From Lucifuga dentata (taxonomy: Eukaryota; Chordata; Actinopteri; Ophidiiformes; Bythitidae), in contig VXCM01001306.1 of the NCBI GenBank assembly GCA_014773175.1, positions 62,001 to 126,000 on the forward strand: a DNA stretch of 64,000 nucleotides, written 5' to 3'. Position 1 is the first letter of the stretch. The number at the start of each line of letters is the position of its first letter. The position numbers and the translations under genes are program-made. A model generated the notes under the pieces. That model was not told where the DNA came from, ran no database searches, and saw only the letters and a list, made by a program, of their open reading frames with translations. Positions 36,420 to 49,510 of the stretch are shown in pieces.

Positions 36420-39400
36420 ATGGCACAGCATTGGAGTGTCACCTCTTTAGTGGCACTATTACTGCTAGGATGCTTGACCGGGAATTTGGTTGACACTCAG
36501 GAATTAAAAACCTGGCCAAGGGACCCTCCACCTCCTTTGCCACCGCCGCCAAAGCTTCTGCAGTATCCTCAACCGCCAGAGGTCCTTCAGCCTCCTCCTC
36601 CTCCTCCTCCACCACCAGAGGCTCCTCAGTATCCTCAAGTACCAAAGGTCCCTCAACCTCCTCCGTCACGACTGCCAATTATTCTTCGTTATCCTCAAGT
36701 ACCACAGGTCCCTCACCCTCTTCTGCCGCAACCACCAAAAGTTTCTCAAATGCTGCCAGTCCCTCAACCATCTCCACCGGCACCGCCAAAGGTTCATCAA
36801 GTGCCACAGGTCCTTCAGCCTCTTCTGCCATCACCACCAAAGGTTCTTCAGTTTCCTCAAGTGCCACAGGTCCTTCATCGTCCGCCACTGACAAATTTTC
36901 CTCCACATCCGCAACCACCATGGGTCTTTCAACCTCCTCCACCAGCGCTGCCAAAGCTTTCAATATATCCTCAACCACCACAGGTCCTTCAACCTCCTCC
37001 ACCAGCACCACCAAAGTTTCCTCTATATCCTCAACTACCTCAGGTCCCTCAACCTCCTCCACCAGCACTGCCAAAGCTTTCTATATATCCTCAACCACCA
37101 CAGGTCCTTCAACCTCCTCCACCAGCACCACCAAAGTTTCCTCTATATCCTCAACTACCTCAGGTCCCTCAACCTCCTCCACCAGCACTGCCAAAGCTTT
37201 CTATATATCCTCAACCACCACAGGTCCTTCAACCTCCTCCACCAGCACCACCAAAGTTTCCTCTATATCCTCAACTACCTCAGGTCCCTCAACCTCCTCC
37301 ACCAGCACTGCCAAAGCTTTCTATATATCCTCAACCACCACAGGTCCTTCAACCTCCTCCACCAGCACCGCCAAAGCTTCCTCTATATCCTCAACCACCA
37401 CAGGTCTTTCAACCTCCTCCACCAGCACCGCCAAAGCTTCCTCTATATCCTCAACCACCACAGGTCCTTCAAGTCCTTCAACCTCCTCCACCGACACTGC
37501 CAAAGCTTCCACTGTATCCTCAACCACCACAGGTCCCTCAACCTCCTCCACTGGCACCGCCAAAGCTTCCTCTGTATCCTCAGCCACCACAGGTCCTTCA
37601 ACCTCCTCCACCAGCACCGCCAAAGCTTCCTCTATATCCTCAACCACCACAGGTCCTTCAACCTCCTCCACCAGCACCGCCAAAGCTTCCTCTATATCCT
37701 CAACCACCACAGGTCCTTCAAGTCCTTCAACCTCCTCCACCGACACTGCCAAAGCTTCCACTGTATCCTCAACCACCACAGGTCCCTCAACCTCCTCCAC
37801 TGGCACCGCCAAAGCTTCCTCTGTATCCTCAGCCACCACAGGTCCTTCAACCTCCTCCACCAGCACCGCCAAAGCTTCCTCTATATCCTCAATCACCACA
37901 GGTCCTTCAACCTCCTCCACCAGCACCGCCAAAGCTTCCTCTATATCCTCAATCACCACAGGTCTTTCAACCTCCTCCACCAGCACCACCAAAGCTTCCT
38001 CTATATCCTCAACCACCACAGGTCCTTCAAGTCCTTCAACCTCCTCCACCGACACTGCCAAAGCTTCCACTGTATCCTCAACCACCACAGGTCCCTCAAC
38101 CTCCTCCACTGGCACCGCCAAAGCTTCCTCTGTATCCTCAACCACCACAGGTCCTTCAACCTCCTCCACCAGCACTGCCAAAGCTTCCCCTAACTCCTCA
38201 ACCACCACGGGTTGTTCAAACTCCTCCACCAGCACGGCCAAAATTTCCTTTATATCCTCAAATGCCACAGGTCCTTCAACTAGCACCGCCAACGTTTCCT
38301 CCACGTTTTCCGCCAAGGTTTCCACAGATCTTTCCACATCCATCTCAAAACCTTCTACATCCTCGTGCATTCCGTAATGGATCAACCCAGGACCCACAGA
38401 GCCCACAGAAACCACAACTCCAGCCACGGCAGTCTTACAAGCCAATTGTGCAACCACAACCTCCTCCACAGACCTGTGAGGTGGCAGGAAACCTGAGGGT
38501 CCCATGTGGACTTCCTGGAGTCACTGCTGCTGAATGTGAAGCCCTACACTGCTGCTTTGATGGTATCCAGTGCTACTATGCAAAGGCAGGTCGGTTTTTG
38601 TTAAGGCTGTTGTTACTCTTCAGAGAGAAAATTAACTGCAGAATTTTTCTTGTTGCTTTATATCAATTGATTAAACTCTGTGCTGTGAATACAGATGGAT
38701 TATGTGTTGAATACATAAATATGTAAATATATAATTTAAAAATATATCTCAAGGTAAATCTGCTTTTATTTAAATTAAGTTTTACCTCAGAAAGAAAAAA
38801 TATTACTATGTTCTACATTCATAATTTAAGAATTACTGAACTATTTTCTATGATTTCTTTGTTTAAAAATAAAAATACTTGTTTGGTATAATGTCACTGT
38901 AGGTAGTGTCTCACATTGGACTTAATCTTTAAATCTTAATGTGAAGTTTTCAGTTATTTATGCTTTTGGTTTTCAGTTATTTATTAACATAAATAAACTT
39001 TTTTTTACACTTATTACATTTTCTTAAAATTTTAATATATAACCTTTCAAAGCATTGACACTTTTTTTTTTTTTTTTTTTTTTTGGCTCCTAGTAACTGT
39101 CCAGTGCACTAAAGATGCCCAGTTTATTGTAGTAGTGGCTAGAGATGCCACTCTGCCCAACATTGACCTGGAGTCAATCTCCCTGTTGGCGGGAGGTCAA
39201 GGCTGCACTCATGTTGATGCAAATTCAGACTTTGCCATCTACCAATTCCCTGTTACTGCCTGTGGCTCCGTTGTTTTGGTAAGATCTTGATTTTCTCCAT
39301 TTTCCTTCCAAAAACAAATAACTAAAATAAAAACTATATTAAACTGTCTATGCAAGGTTTTACTTTATTTGTCTATTTAATATTGCCTCTTGTAGGAGGA

Positions 39401-40513
39401 GCCTGGTGTTATAATATATGAGAACCGGATGTCTTCCATGTTTGAAGTGGGAGTTGGGTCCCTCGGAGCCATTACCAGGGACAGCCACTTTGAGTCAGTG
39501 ATCCATTTTAAGACTGTTCCAGAATTAAAGTTAAGGCTCTGACCAAGGAATATAATTCGTGCTTTCTCTTTTCAGGTTGCTCTTCCAGTGCAGGTATACT
39601 GGCACTTCTGTTGAAACTCTGGTTGTGGAGGCCAAACAATTAAACAATCCTCCTCTCCCAATTGCTGTTCTTGGACCAATCAGAGTGCAGCTCAGGCTCG
39701 CCAATGGGCAATGCCATGAAAAGGGCTGTAATGAAGGTAAGTACTTGTCAACCTGGTACTGTTGCAGTGTTTGTAAGTAATTCCATTACATTGGCTGTCA
39801 TGTGAAGTAATATTTCTGCTCTCGCAGTGGATGCAGCCTATACATCTTTCTATACGGAGGCAGACTATCCTGTGACCAAGTTACTAAAGGACCCTGTTTA
39901 TGTTGAGATTCAGCTCACAGGAAAGACAGATCCCAACCTTGTTCTTTCTCTTGGTCACTGTTGGACAACCACTAGCCCCAACCCCCACAGCCTACCCCAG
40001 TGGGACATTCTGATTAATGGGTAAGTAAAACATCAATATACACATTCCTGTTTGTCAGCCTTACTACCAATGCACAGTGACTAATAACTGCATTGTAGAG
40101 TATAATTACTAAATTGATAATTTGTAATATCAATATTATTAAATCAACTTTACAAAACTGTAGGGGTGCAAGAGGGCACCCTCCCTCAAATACCAGACAA
40201 GTCCCCAATTTGTCATGGACTGGCTCAAGACCACAACAAAGAGAGGACCAAACACACCAAAACAATAGCCAATTTTATTTAAAGTAACAAGTAAAGTCGA
40301 GTTACAACTAAACAATGAGCGGATGGTTCATCAATGAGATCAGTGTGCATGCAAGGTATGGCATGAGTGGAAGTATGTAGAGAGTGAGAGTTGGATAAAG
40401 AAAACAAGATCAAACAACCAAACCAAACCTGTGCCTGGCCAGGAAAAGAACAAAAGAGAAGTATGGGGGGAAGGGAGGGAGGTCTGAGCCACATGGAGAG
40501 CAGAGCTCAGGTG

Positions 40514-40549
<36 letters not shown>

Positions 40550-40578
40550 CAGANCACATGGAGAGCAGAGCTCAGGTG

Positions 40579-40614
<36 letters not shown>

Positions 40615-41315
40615 CAGAGGCCTCATGGGTTTTAAAGATCTACCCACAGGTAACTGCTGCAAGCTCCTGGAGAAATGTAGAACTATAGCTTCTAGATAAG
40701 TCACAGGGAAGGAAACAAATTAAAGGAAAGGCTGTGACAATGTTAATTTATAATTACACACAGATGCCGATTATATTAAATCATATAAAAATAAAATAAC
40801 AGTTTTGTCATTACCATGACCTCATTTGCTCTTCATCCAGATGTCCATACAAGGATGACCGCTACTTGTCTACCCTAGTTCCAGTGGGTCCCGCCTCCGG
40901 TCTGAACTTCCCAACACACTACAGACGTTTCATTTTCAAGATGTTTACCTTTGTGGAGCCCAGTGCTCTGGTGCCCCAGAAGGAACTGGTAATGAACAGA
41001 TGCACTGTTGTGAAATGACTGCACCAGTATTTTCTATTGCTCTGCCAACACTGTTTTCTCTGTTCAGGTGTACATTCACTGTAGTACTGCTGTATGCACC
41101 CCTGAAGCTGGCCACTCTTGTCAGCCATCCTGCTTCAGAAAAAGTAAGGGATGAATTTGTAATCTGTAGAATTGAGGAGAATGCTGGACTTAAAACTGAC
41201 CATGCTTGTGTTTTTGTCCACAGAGAGAGATACCAAGATTGTGAAACAGGAGAAGGCTGAGCCAAATATTGTGGTTTCTAGTGGAGCTGTGGCCATGCAT
41301 GCCCCTGATCAGTAA
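36420..41315 (+). CDS. Choriogenin H-type egg-envelope protein (ZPB/ZP4 family) with trefoil and ZP domains
   Basis: Precursor of a structural egg-envelope glycoprotein, made in fish liver under estrogen and cross-linked through its Pro/Gln repeat. Exons are 36420-38589, 39094-39278, 39396-39493, 39576-39736, 39828-40020, 40841-40988, 41068-41143 and 41224-41315. They total 3123 nt (1040 aa), all phases agreeing. The start at 36420 opens directly into a signal peptide (MAQHWSVTSLVALLLLGC); an in-frame ATG at 36372 would bury it. About residues 35-650 are Pro-rich, mostly 20-residue units (PQPPQVLQPPPPAPPKLPLY type). A P-type trefoil lies at about 686-723 (CEVAGNLRVPCGLPG...CCFD). The ZP module runs from 724 (VTVQC) to about 1007. 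A furin-type RKKR lies at 1009-1012, and no membrane anchor follows, as in secreted fish choriogenins. The closest named match is choriogenin H; which teleost paralog it is cannot be settled here. Confidence 0.92.
36930..38280 (+). repeat. 60-bp coding tandem repeat with higher-order structure
   Basis: The unit is 60 nt (20 codons). Between about 36951 and 37320 it occurs as a 120-nt dimer repeated three times almost without change. From about 37440 on, larger blocks recur in which a 9-nt insert (one extra Val-Leu-Gln) marks each block, near 37471, 37719 and 38028. Such homogeneity indicates recent expansion, and collapse in a short-read assembly is possible. Confidence 0.9.
40490..40618. repeat. 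Contig-junction duplication around N at 40554, with AG microsatellite
   Basis: The 64 bp at 40490-40553 recur at 40555-40618. Each copy holds an AG run. It lies in choriogenin intron 5, which also holds unclassified repeat-like sequence from about 40165. Confidence 0.85.
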
Positions 41316-41398
41316 ACAAAGAAAACTTCACCTTCAAGTATGTGATTATGATAATTTAGTCAAAAAATGTTGAGCATGTTTCATTATTACTGACATGT

Positions 41399-41404
41399 AA
41401 TAAA
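41399..41404 (+). other. Candidate poly(A) signal of the choriogenin gene
   Basis: AATAAA lies 84 bp after the stop codon, followed by a second AATAAA-like site. The short 3' UTR suits the family. Confidence 0.6.
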
Positions 41405-41412
41405 AAAATAAA

Positions 41413-41523
41413 ATAACAGGAAACTTAAAATATGGTTTTATGTTTTGGAAATTGTAAGCAATATAACATGTATGTGAGTAGTATTTATTGGGCTTAAACA
41501 TGCATAATCATCAATATAGTCCT
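41413..41523. mobile_element. TTAA-flanked MITE, copy F (right end only)
   Basis: Only the right arm is present: AAATATGGTTTTATGTTTTGGAAATTG to TATAGTCCT, then TTAA (41524-41527). It belongs to the subfamily with TATTTATTGGGCTTAAACATG. Confidence 0.75.
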
Positions 41524-41579
41524 TTAACAAAGCAGGCATTATGAACATTATGAGAGTAGTGTTTATTATATGTCTATTG

Positions 41580-42220
41580 CAGGGGTAGGCAACCTGTGGC
41601 TCCGGAGCCATATGCGGCTCTTTTGCCCATCTCCTGTGGCTCCCTGTGGCTTTGACAAAAAATTATATGGAAATGAACAATGGTTATTTGTTAACAGTTT
41701 AATTTTAATTTATCATTGTTGTAAGTAATCCATAGCTCAGGAGACTAAGACTAGCCATTTATGTATACATCCATGCTAGCAACTGCTATTGAGGTTTAGC
41801 AAAATTAAGAGGAAAAGACATCGGGCAGCAGATGTAGGCTATGATGTATATTTTAGTTGATGAAATATTAAAACATTTTTTTTAATTCGAGAAGATCTGT
41901 AGTTCTATAATTTCATAAATGTAACAAAACATGGTGTATTGTAATGCAAATGCAAGTTAACGTACCAAATAATCATAAATAGCCCACTGCAGAGTAGTCA
42001 CGTAGTAAAACGTGTTAATGAATGCTCATTTACACTATGAGTAATGTTGATAGACTAATTTAGACTTAATGAGCTATGTTATAAAGCTCAAATATGTTTT
42101 GTGGCTCCAGACAGATATGTGTATATATGTATATATATATATATATATACATATATACACATATATATTTTTGGGGGGGCCAAAAATGGCTCTTTTGATA
42201 GGAAAGGTTGCCCACCCCTG
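41580..42220. mobile_element. hAT-type nonautonomous DNA transposon with 8-bp target duplication
   Basis: The ends are CAGGGGTAGGCAACCTGTGG and GGTTGCCCACCCCTG, the usual hAT/Charlie-type termini. The flanks carry a perfect 8-bp duplication, GTCTATTG, at 41572-41579 and 42221-42228. The 641 bp body is AT-rich without transposase, and a TA run lies near 42120-42165. Confidence 0.92.
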
Positions 42221-42228
42221 GTCTATTG

Positions 42229-43436
42229 CATTGCATTGCATTTGATTATAGGATTATATTTAATACATTAGTAGCTCTGAGTAAGTCCATCCACTATCAC
42301 ATTTTTCCCATTATGGCTCAGTCAGGAGGATCTCCATTTGAGTTTATCACAAACCTTATATGACATACCCTGAGGATAACCTTCTTCTAAATATAGGATT
42401 CTATTAAACACAGGGATAATCTTGCCTGCTTGAGTAATATTTGCATGTATTTCAAGTAAGAGCACTTCTGTAGGACATTAAATGACTCTTTCCTCTCCTG
42501 ATTTGAGGTTAATCCAGTCCACCACTTGTGCAAGTGTTTATATGCATCCTCCTTAAAGCTCTGTGGTGGCCCAAATATTCAGACTTCAATCAGCCTGCAA
42601 TCAGTCCTTCAGAGTTCAAGTTTATCAAAATGCAACTTTATCAAGCTCAGAACTGAAGCTAAACTTAGTTCATGGGCATCTCTTACATGCACAGAGTATA
42701 ATTAGCCTGTTAAAGTAAAATTATTTTGGCATCCATTTTGCAGTTTGGCAAAATGGATGAGAAATGTGAGAATGTGTAAAACTTACAGGGTTTTATGCAG
42801 TGTATAAACACTATAAAATACCAAGTGTATTTTGCACAAAGTCAGCATCATAAGCAAGTCAAGCTAGTTTTAGCTCTGAGTTCACTAAAGCTGCATTTTG
42901 GAAAAGCCAAGAGCTCTTTAGAACTTTACAAGAACCTGTTTGCATGACACAAAGACCAAGAAGCGAAGATGAAAGTTTGTCCCACCATGTGGAAACTATT
43001 TCTGATGTTGGAACAATGGATTGGCTTGACAAAAACAACACTAGAGTGAAGTTTCCTCTGCTAACTTGATACTTTAATGTGTCAGGACACCTCTTCTTGT
43101 ATTATTGCTAACATATGAAAGACCTATAACTTTTCCAGATTATGCTATGAATTTAAATCTATTTTGGGTTTTGAAAAGGATGGGTTTGCCCTTGTAATTA
43201 ACTGTGATATGATTGTTTTCAAATAAAGTTACAGTGACTGAAAATGTTGAATTAGACAGAACAGCTGCAGTCTCTGGAATGCATGACAAGCCATACAGAT
43301 TGAAATGCACATCAATGGGCAATCTGCCCTGTCCATGTCTGCAGGCCCTCTAAGTGTCATCTGTTGACTTAGTTGTTTTAGAGTGCAAACTACTATATAC
43401 TTTTGACATTATGTAATATAAATCAATCAATTTGGT
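42229..43436. other. Intergenic, no gene recognised
   Basis: AT-rich sequence between the hAT element and the choriogenin relic. No exon with family resemblance is visible on either strand. Confidence 0.5.
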
Positions 43437-43884
43437 GACATTTGGACAAATAAGGCTTGAGGCCACAGAGACCTTTGCATGGGGTTTTTGTGACCCAGAC
43501 TTTGGATTTGGTGCCACATATTGGATTTGGCAAGATAATTCAATGTTAAACTGTCGTCCACCACAGTCTACTGATAGATGAGAACACATTTGTTCCACTT
43601 ATAAAACTGACCTTGTAAAGGTCCCAAAAGGTTTATTAAATCATCTAACTGAAACTTTTAGTGGCCACTGAAGGCAAAAACAGGAGGAGTTACTTTGACT
43701 CAGAGGTGGGCAGCATCAGTGGTAACTTATGGGCTGCTTGGTGGAGTGTTTAGTTGGGACCGTGGTTGAAGTTCAGGACTCAATGACATGGCAGAAAGCC
43801 TAAATTGTACCAGATGTCACAACCTATCCACCTCCTCCTCCACTGTTTCCTCAGAATCCACTTGCACCTCAGGTCCCTGTGTAG
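43437..43884 (+). pseudogene. Relic of a second choriogenin-type gene (promoter and first exon)
   Basis: This stretch parallels the 5' flank and exon 1 start of the intact gene. TTTTTGTGACC (43485-43494) matches 35581-35590, TATAAAACTGACCTTGT (43600 on) matches 36197 on, and GGAGGAGTTACTTTGACTCAGAGGTGGG (43683 on) matches 36316 on. The coding remnant reads GCLVECLVGTVVEVQDSMTW, comparable to GCLTGNLVDTQELKTW. It then meets stop codons at 43801-43803 and 43882-43884, around a short Pro-rich remnant (YPPPPPLFPQNPLAPQVPV). The start codon region is deleted, and no trefoil or ZP exons are visible downstream. It does not look functional. Confidence 0.8.
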
Positions 43885-45611
43885 AAGAGGCATCTTATGT
43901 TGGACTTTAAAATGCATGTTGATTTAGAGGAAAAGATGTACAATGAAAATGGGGAAAGGTACGCTGCAGGAAGAATGCTTATTATTCTATTGTATAGTAA
44001 TTATTCTAATAAAATTAGTATCATATGAAGTAAAAGCTGTCTGAACATTTGTCTGCAGGCTACATGTTGGGCCACAACCTGACATGTCTGAGGAAAAGGT
44101 GTTTGTAAGTTTCAATAAACAGCTACTGAAACTAATGTATTAAACAGAATGTTGTGAATCACACTGCAATTTATTTTTGTGTACTCAGTAATATTCAAAC
44201 CAACATGGACATTTAGCTGTTAATATTGAAGGTTTGAATGTTCATAAAATGCTTTTGTTCAAATGTGTACTGTACATAATAAATAATACATTTTAATTGG
44301 TCCTTGTTATGTTGACATATCCTCAGAATTAAACCTTTGGAAAAAGCTGTGTCAAAATTTAAGTCACCTGTGTCACCATCCGTATCGTGTACCCGTGAGT
44401 CTGCAGACCAACACCCAACGTTGATCAGCCATATAGCATCAATTTAACTTAGCCAACTGATAAAATTTTGCATTGCTTAGAGTTGTTTAAAGGAATGTTC
44501 TAATTCTTTGTCAATAATTTTTAAAATAAAATTTATTTGAAATAAATTTAGTATTAGAAACTACCGAATGCAAGAAAAAAAAAAAAAGCTAGTATCTTGT
44601 ATATTACACATCATTTAATATCATGAAACTGTTGACATTTGTTGCATCTTACTCAGCTTAAGATTTATTGAGACATTTGAACCAAAAGCTTTTCCATTGA
44701 TTGTCATTCAAAGGGCGACTAATCAAATAAAAGACAATGGCAACAGTACTGCAGTGAATCAGGGGAAATGTTCCTTTAAGTCCCTGTGAAACATATAATC
44801 TTGTTAGTGGAGAAATGTTTTGGGGTGAAAATGTCGAGCAGTTTGTTCTAACACCAACTATATGCAACATGACCTCAAAAATCTTAAAGATGATCATGAA
44901 AACTGTGACTGTTTAAAGCTAAAGCTGCTTTCAACAGTGAAAGGTGATTCTACACAAATGGCTAAAAATACTGTACATTATTTTTCAGCTTTGAAGATGA
45001 AGACAAACTCAAAACACACAGTACAGAACTTTCACCATAGTTTTAAAGTTTTGAATAGAAATATCCCATCTCAATCAACTCATCACTGATCAACCATCCA
45101 AACACTGATAAAGAGCCATTTTAACACCTTAGTACAGTATGATATAAGACATGCAGGCCATGTCACAGTTAAAGGCAGATTCATAAAAGGTATTAAATGC
45201 ACATACAAATTTTATTATCTTTAAAAATGTATTTGAAAACTTGAAATTGAAAATCCAGAAATCCAGCTATCAGATTTCTACAACAGTAATACAGAGATCC
45301 CAAACGATATAGGTTGAGCATTTGGTAAATCTTATGGTTCAGAACTTCATCTGCCACATAACTGTATGAGCATGTGGTTTACCAACAAAAACAGATGAAT
45401 GACCCCCCCACCCCCAAAAAAACCNAAAAAAAAAAAAAAAAAAAAAAAAAAACCAAAAACCAAAAACCAAAAAAACCGCATAGACCCTCTCACCAAAAAG
45501 TGTAAACTGAACGTTTGAGTCCTCTGTTGCTCTTGGCTCAGCCCCCTTTTGACCCAATGCCAAAACAGCAAACACAGTCTGAGACATGCAGCCCAGCGGA
45601 GTGTATACCCC

Positions 45612-45788
45612 NNNNNNNNNNNNNNNNNNNNNNNNNNNNNNNNNNNNNNNNNNNNNNNNNNNNNNNNNNNNNNNNNNNNNNNNNNNNNNNNNNNNNNNNN
45701 NNNNNNNNNNNNNNNNNNNNNNNNNNNNNNNNNNNNNNNNNNNNNNNNNNNNNNNNNNNNNNNNNNNNNNNNNNNNNNNNNNNNNNNN
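45612..45788. other. Assembly gap (177 N)
   Basis: The gap lies just beyond the tmem263 stop codon, in its 3' UTR, next to a poly-A contig junction (N at 45425). Reading frames across it are meaningless. Confidence 0.99.
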
Positions 45789-45821
45789 ACCCTCCACCCC
45801 TCCTCCCTCTCCTCCTCCCCA

Positions 45822-46988
<1,167 letters not shown>

Positions 46989-48149
46989 CTCGCTGAAAAA
47001 CAAATGAGATAACTGTCAAAAGAGCCAAAAACCCACAGACAGACCATAAGCAGACATTAACTGGACTGTAGGGAAATATTCTGTTCAACGAAATAGTCTC
47101 TGATTTACTTAATGCCTGTGGCTGTTTTAGCTTTGAATTATGTTTAATGACTTTTATACCTGTGTATGCATGTTTTCCAACAGCGGAACACTAGAATTCA
47201 ACACATTTTCTTTCTCTATCCCGCAATATTCACGTGATCAATATCTTTACGGATGCAATACATTTATTTATCACTGACACTGCGATAACAATGCTTCTTG
47301 CAAGGCAAAGTGCTTTACATGTGACAGTGTAACTTTCTGTGTACATGGAAAGCCTTCGCTGAATGTCAATAGTTAGGAAGGCAACGGATCCAAGCAAACC
47401 AGTGTGTAAAGAAAATAAAGCGGAAGCTTGCTGTGGGTGTGCTGATCCTGAAACAAGGCAGACCTGTTCAATGTCGCAGAGCTGCAAGAGGCCAAATGCT
47501 ACACGAGAACAAAATGCGTTTTTAAACTGCTGACTTTAGTTCTTGCAATGATTATTTCTCAGGTTGCATCATGTGGCAAGCAGCAGTAATGACATAAAAA
47601 AGGCAGAACACTTTAAAAACTTCACAACCTAAAGCAGAAAAATGACATCAAAAAACCTCTCTGTCTTGATTTTTAAAGGAAGGTTTCAGTGGAATTTAGT
47701 TTTTAGGTATACCTTAACTTCATAACTTAATATATATTCTCTCTCTCTCTCTCTCTGTCTGTCCGTCCGTCCCTCCCTCCCTCCCTCCCTCCCACCCTCG
47801 GATAAATTACAAATAAGGCCTCTCATATGGATCACATATTTATTTATTTATTTATTTACTTAGTTTAGTTAGTTTTACAGGGACCATCTACATTAATTAA
47901 CATCACACATAACCATGGTATAAATGTATCGGATGTAGCCAAAAAAAAGGCTAATTTTCATCCGCAGTCCCTGTCTTCATGTCCATGTCTCATTTAGCTT
48001 AGAAGGTAATACTGCTATTACCTTATAAGGTAATATTGCATACAATATTATGTATTACAAGATATTGCTTTAAAGAGAACTTAAAGTTTGAATATTACAG
48101 CCTGTAAATAAGGAAAGTAATGCATAAATATATAAATGGGTAACTCCCA
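46989..48149. other. tmem263 upstream region, no gene recognised
   Basis: It contains a CT/CCGT/CCCT low-complexity run at about 47739-47797 and TTTA repeats near 47830-47860. A non-coding first exon of tmem263 may lie here or further right, but none can be shown. Confidence 0.4.
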
Positions 48150-49510
48150 ATAAGTATCCATCCTCAGACAAATCTCTCGATGCCTTCATCATTTGAGTTC
48201 GGCTTGCACCTCAGAATTTTTGGTACATTGATTGTTTGCCTTAGGTTATCTTCTCTGTCAGTTCTGTAACCTGTTTGCTAATATTTGCTTTAGCAGGTTT
48301 TTTCCACTAAAGTGAATTAACAGTCAGAGCCAACAGTTAACAGAGATCTATGATCAGATTGTTGTTAACAGGATGATTCCTAAGAAGAAAAGTTTAGGAT
48401 CAAGTGATATTTTAATATTCATTATTTCTCCCTCCATAACTCTCCCACTTTTCTACACTCATACACAGTGAAAAAATGTTTCCTTCACCAATCTACAAAT
48501 AGTACGTGGGTCTGGAACTGCTCTGTTGTATTTGTTTAGTTTTTCTGGTGTGATATATGTCCTCATCAGCACCAAATATACTGTAACAAGATGATGGGTA
48601 TTAATTTTTTCCTGTTTGGGCTTCAGCACAGCCCCCCTTCCAATCTTCAGAAGAATTATCATTTTGTAAACCATCCTTCCAGGCACTGAGTTTTAATAGT
48701 GATCATTCTTGGGATTCTTCAGCTAAAATATTGTATATTTTGGAGATAATAGCCTACCTTTTCCTATATTTAGTCATCACAGCTTCCAGTTTAGATATGA
48801 GAGGGATATTCATAGACTGGTTCTAGAAAAACCTAATAAAGTTTCTGAGCTGTAACTATTTAAAGAAATGTTTATGTGGGATATCATATTTAATAACCTG
48901 TTCTTCAAAGGACATTAAGATTCTATTGTCTTGTTTTGATAAGTTCCTATACTGCTTTTAAGCCTTTTTCAGCTCATTTCTTAAAACCATGATCTAGTCT
49001 TCCTGGCGCAAAAAAATCATTGCCCCAAATTGGGCTATAAAATGAAATAGAACTTGTTTCACTCAGATATTTCTTTGCTTGACACCATACACTGATCATG
49101 TTTTTAACTACAAGGATCTGTATATTCTTTCTCAATTAACTAACTTTTGCTGAATACAAATATTGAGGAAACGATAGTTTTCCATATTGTTCCAAGAGAG
49201 GGAAGAATCATTAGAGAAAAACATAATTGTTCTTACCTGGAAAGCCCAATAGTACCAAATTAGATTGGGACATTTAATTCCTCTTCTGTCATATGGGAAA
49301 TACAAGAGCGAGAGATGTAGATATCTGTTGTTCCAAAAAAATTTAACAATTTTTTTTTTTTAAAGTTTAAGAAAAAAACGTAATAAGAAGTGGCAGTGGA
49401 ATATTTCAAAACATAAAGAATCTTAGGCAGTATATTCATTTTGAGAATATTAATTCATCCCATCAGGGATATTGACAGATGTGACCACCTTACAATGGAA
49501 GACTTAACTG
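48150..49510 (-). mobile_element. L1-type LINE ORF2 remnant, antisense
   Basis: Minus-strand translation of 49150-49500 gives fragments typical of fish L1 ORF2 proteins: INILKMNILPKILYVLKYS, FIWNNRYLHLSLLYFPYDRR and CPNLIWYYWAFQVRTIMFF. Further pieces toward 48460 show the same style (SEDWKGGCAEAQTGKN). Stops and frameshifts are frequent. The edges are approximate. Confidence 0.7.

Noticed and set aside
36920..38377. 485-codon Ser/Thr-rich plus-strand frame
   Set aside because: It is the +2 shadow of the choriogenin repeat. The Pro-rich frame has the signal peptide, trefoil and ZP domains.
37321..38505. 394-codon Val/Glu-rich minus-strand frame
   Set aside because: It is the antisense shadow of the same tandem repeat, with no other support.
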